Source of the DNA: an uncultured Bacteroidales bacterium
Lineage (GTDB): Bacteria; Bacteroidota; Bacteroidia; Bacteroidales; F082
Direction of reading: 5' to 3'
NCBI GenBank assembly: GCA_900318465.1
Contig: ONKQ01000017.1
Coordinates: 1-48,432, forward strand
Length of the DNA: 48,432 nt
In this document: positions 48,192 through 48,432 of the stretch, one piece after another
How positions within the stretch are numbered: the stretch's first letter is position 1
Layout of the letters: each line of letters opens with the position of its first letter
Made by a program: the position numbers and the translations under genes
The notes under the pieces: model-generated
Told to the model about the DNA's origin: nothing
Database searches by the model: none
The model's input: the letters and a program-made list of their open reading frames with translations, nothing else

Positions 48192-48308
48192 AGTTTCGTC
48201 CTTCACCAAGAAATTCGCCACAACGGCACATTCTGCTTCTGCGACGCCAACGGCAACATCTACACCGTAAAGGCCAAGGAAGTCAGGGCCATGATGGAAC
48301 AGGAATAA
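48157..48308 (+). pseudogene. Small frameshifted gene overlapping the zeta-like kinase
   Basis: From the ATG at 48157 the frame reads MTTVTVNAKKNEVSSFTKKF, then drifts to a low-complexity tail and stops at 48270. In a second frame the downstream part reads NGTFCFCDANGNIYTVKAKE and continues VRAMMEQE to the TAA at 48306-48308. Adding one base near 48224 joins the two into a sensible 50-aa protein. So either a base is missing (sequencing or assembly error, or mutation) or the gene is decayed. It overlaps the kinase gene by 35 bp. Short overlapping reading frames are typical of partner genes, so an antitoxin or accessory role is possible. Confidence 0.68.
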
Positions 48309-48333
48309 TCTCCTGCATCACATAGAAAACACG

Positions 48334-48373
48334 AACCACGATTTACAGCTTTTGCTGCGAATCGTGGTTTTTT
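48334..48373 (+). terminator. Terminator after the kinase unit
   Basis: Perfect 10-bp arms AACCACGATT (48334-48343) and AATCGTGGTT (48360-48369) enclose an inner CAGC/GCTG stem and are followed by TTTT. It lies 25 bp after the small gene's stop codon. Confidence 0.85.
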
Positions 48374-48375
48374 CG

Positions 48376-48383
48376 TATCTTTG
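48376..48383 (+). promoter_or_regulatory. -7 box of the last, truncated gene
   Basis: TATCTTTG on the + strand matches TAnnTTTG and lies 22 bp upstream of the ATG at 48406. It starts just after the terminator tail. Confidence 0.6.
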
Positions 48384-48405
48384 GCGCCGTAAAAGCATTT
48401 TGATC

Positions 48406-48432
48406 ATGAATAAAAAAGCCTTTCTCTTTGTA
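48406..48432 (+). CDS. Start of a gene cut by the window end
   Basis: Nine codons (MNKKAFLFV) follow a good -7 box. The hydrophobic run after two lysines could be a signal peptide or a membrane helix. Nothing more can be said about the product. Confidence 0.5.

Noticed and set aside
48200-48250. Programmed frameshift in the small gene
   Set aside because: No canonical X-XXY-YYZ slippery heptamer or obvious downstream pseudoknot was seen; a missing base is the simpler explanation.

Overview
The window looks like a chromosomal segment of a Bacteroidales-type bacterium, probably uncultured and from a gut or rumen. Three things point there: type IX secretion (T9SS) cargo with C-terminal sorting domains, SusC/TonB-like receptors with carboxypeptidase-regulatory N-termini, and Bacteroidetes -7 promoter boxes (TAnnTTTG) in front of many genes. 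No rRNA or tRNA gene was recognised. No plasmid or phage backbone is visible.

Layout. 0.1-10.4 kb: three + strand secreted proteins with T9SS sorting tails: a 291-aa protein, a thioredoxin-fold protein and a 2637-aa multidomain surface protein. 10.4-12.9 kb: a TonB-dependent outer-membrane receptor on the - strand. 13-20 kb: an accessory region. It holds two divergent AAA ATPase/nuclease-fold genes bracketed by shared repeats, a DUF4160 plus DUF2442-HTH toxin-antitoxin-like pair with operator-like palindromes, and an AT-richer pair (orphan PD-(D/E)XK protein and FISUMP lipoprotein). A repeat-rich gap of 471 bp closes it. 20-26 kb: priA, the T9SS plug protein, a HIT protein, greA (hairpin in its leader) and a PorV/PorQ family protein. 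26-34.6 kb: upstream part of a three-gene operon (TonB-dependent receptor, 1557-aa secreted protein, PorV-like protein). 34.9-37.8 kb: two small lipoproteins, a candidate small RNA, DAHP synthase/chorismate mutase, and an IS200-type transposase between REP-like repeats. 38-42.7 kb: asnS, a 7-bp tandem repeat array, rpoN (sigma-54) and a sensor histidine kinase. 42.7-47.4 kb: a - strand operon of lipoprotein, T9SS-exported M1 peptidase, lipoprotein and T9SS repeat protein. 47.6 kb to the end: a zeta-toxin-like kinase with an overlapping, apparently frameshifted small gene, then the start of another gene.

How the genes fit together. Secretion dominates. Cargo (seven or so genes), the plug that gates the T9SS translocon, and a PorV-type shuttle are all here, and one cargo shares an operon with its own receptor and PorV-like protein. 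Housekeeping genes (priA, greA, asnS, rpoN, aroG/CM) are interspersed. Novelty is concentrated at 13-20 kb and at the last kilobase. All functional calls are from reading translated sequence; no database search was run.
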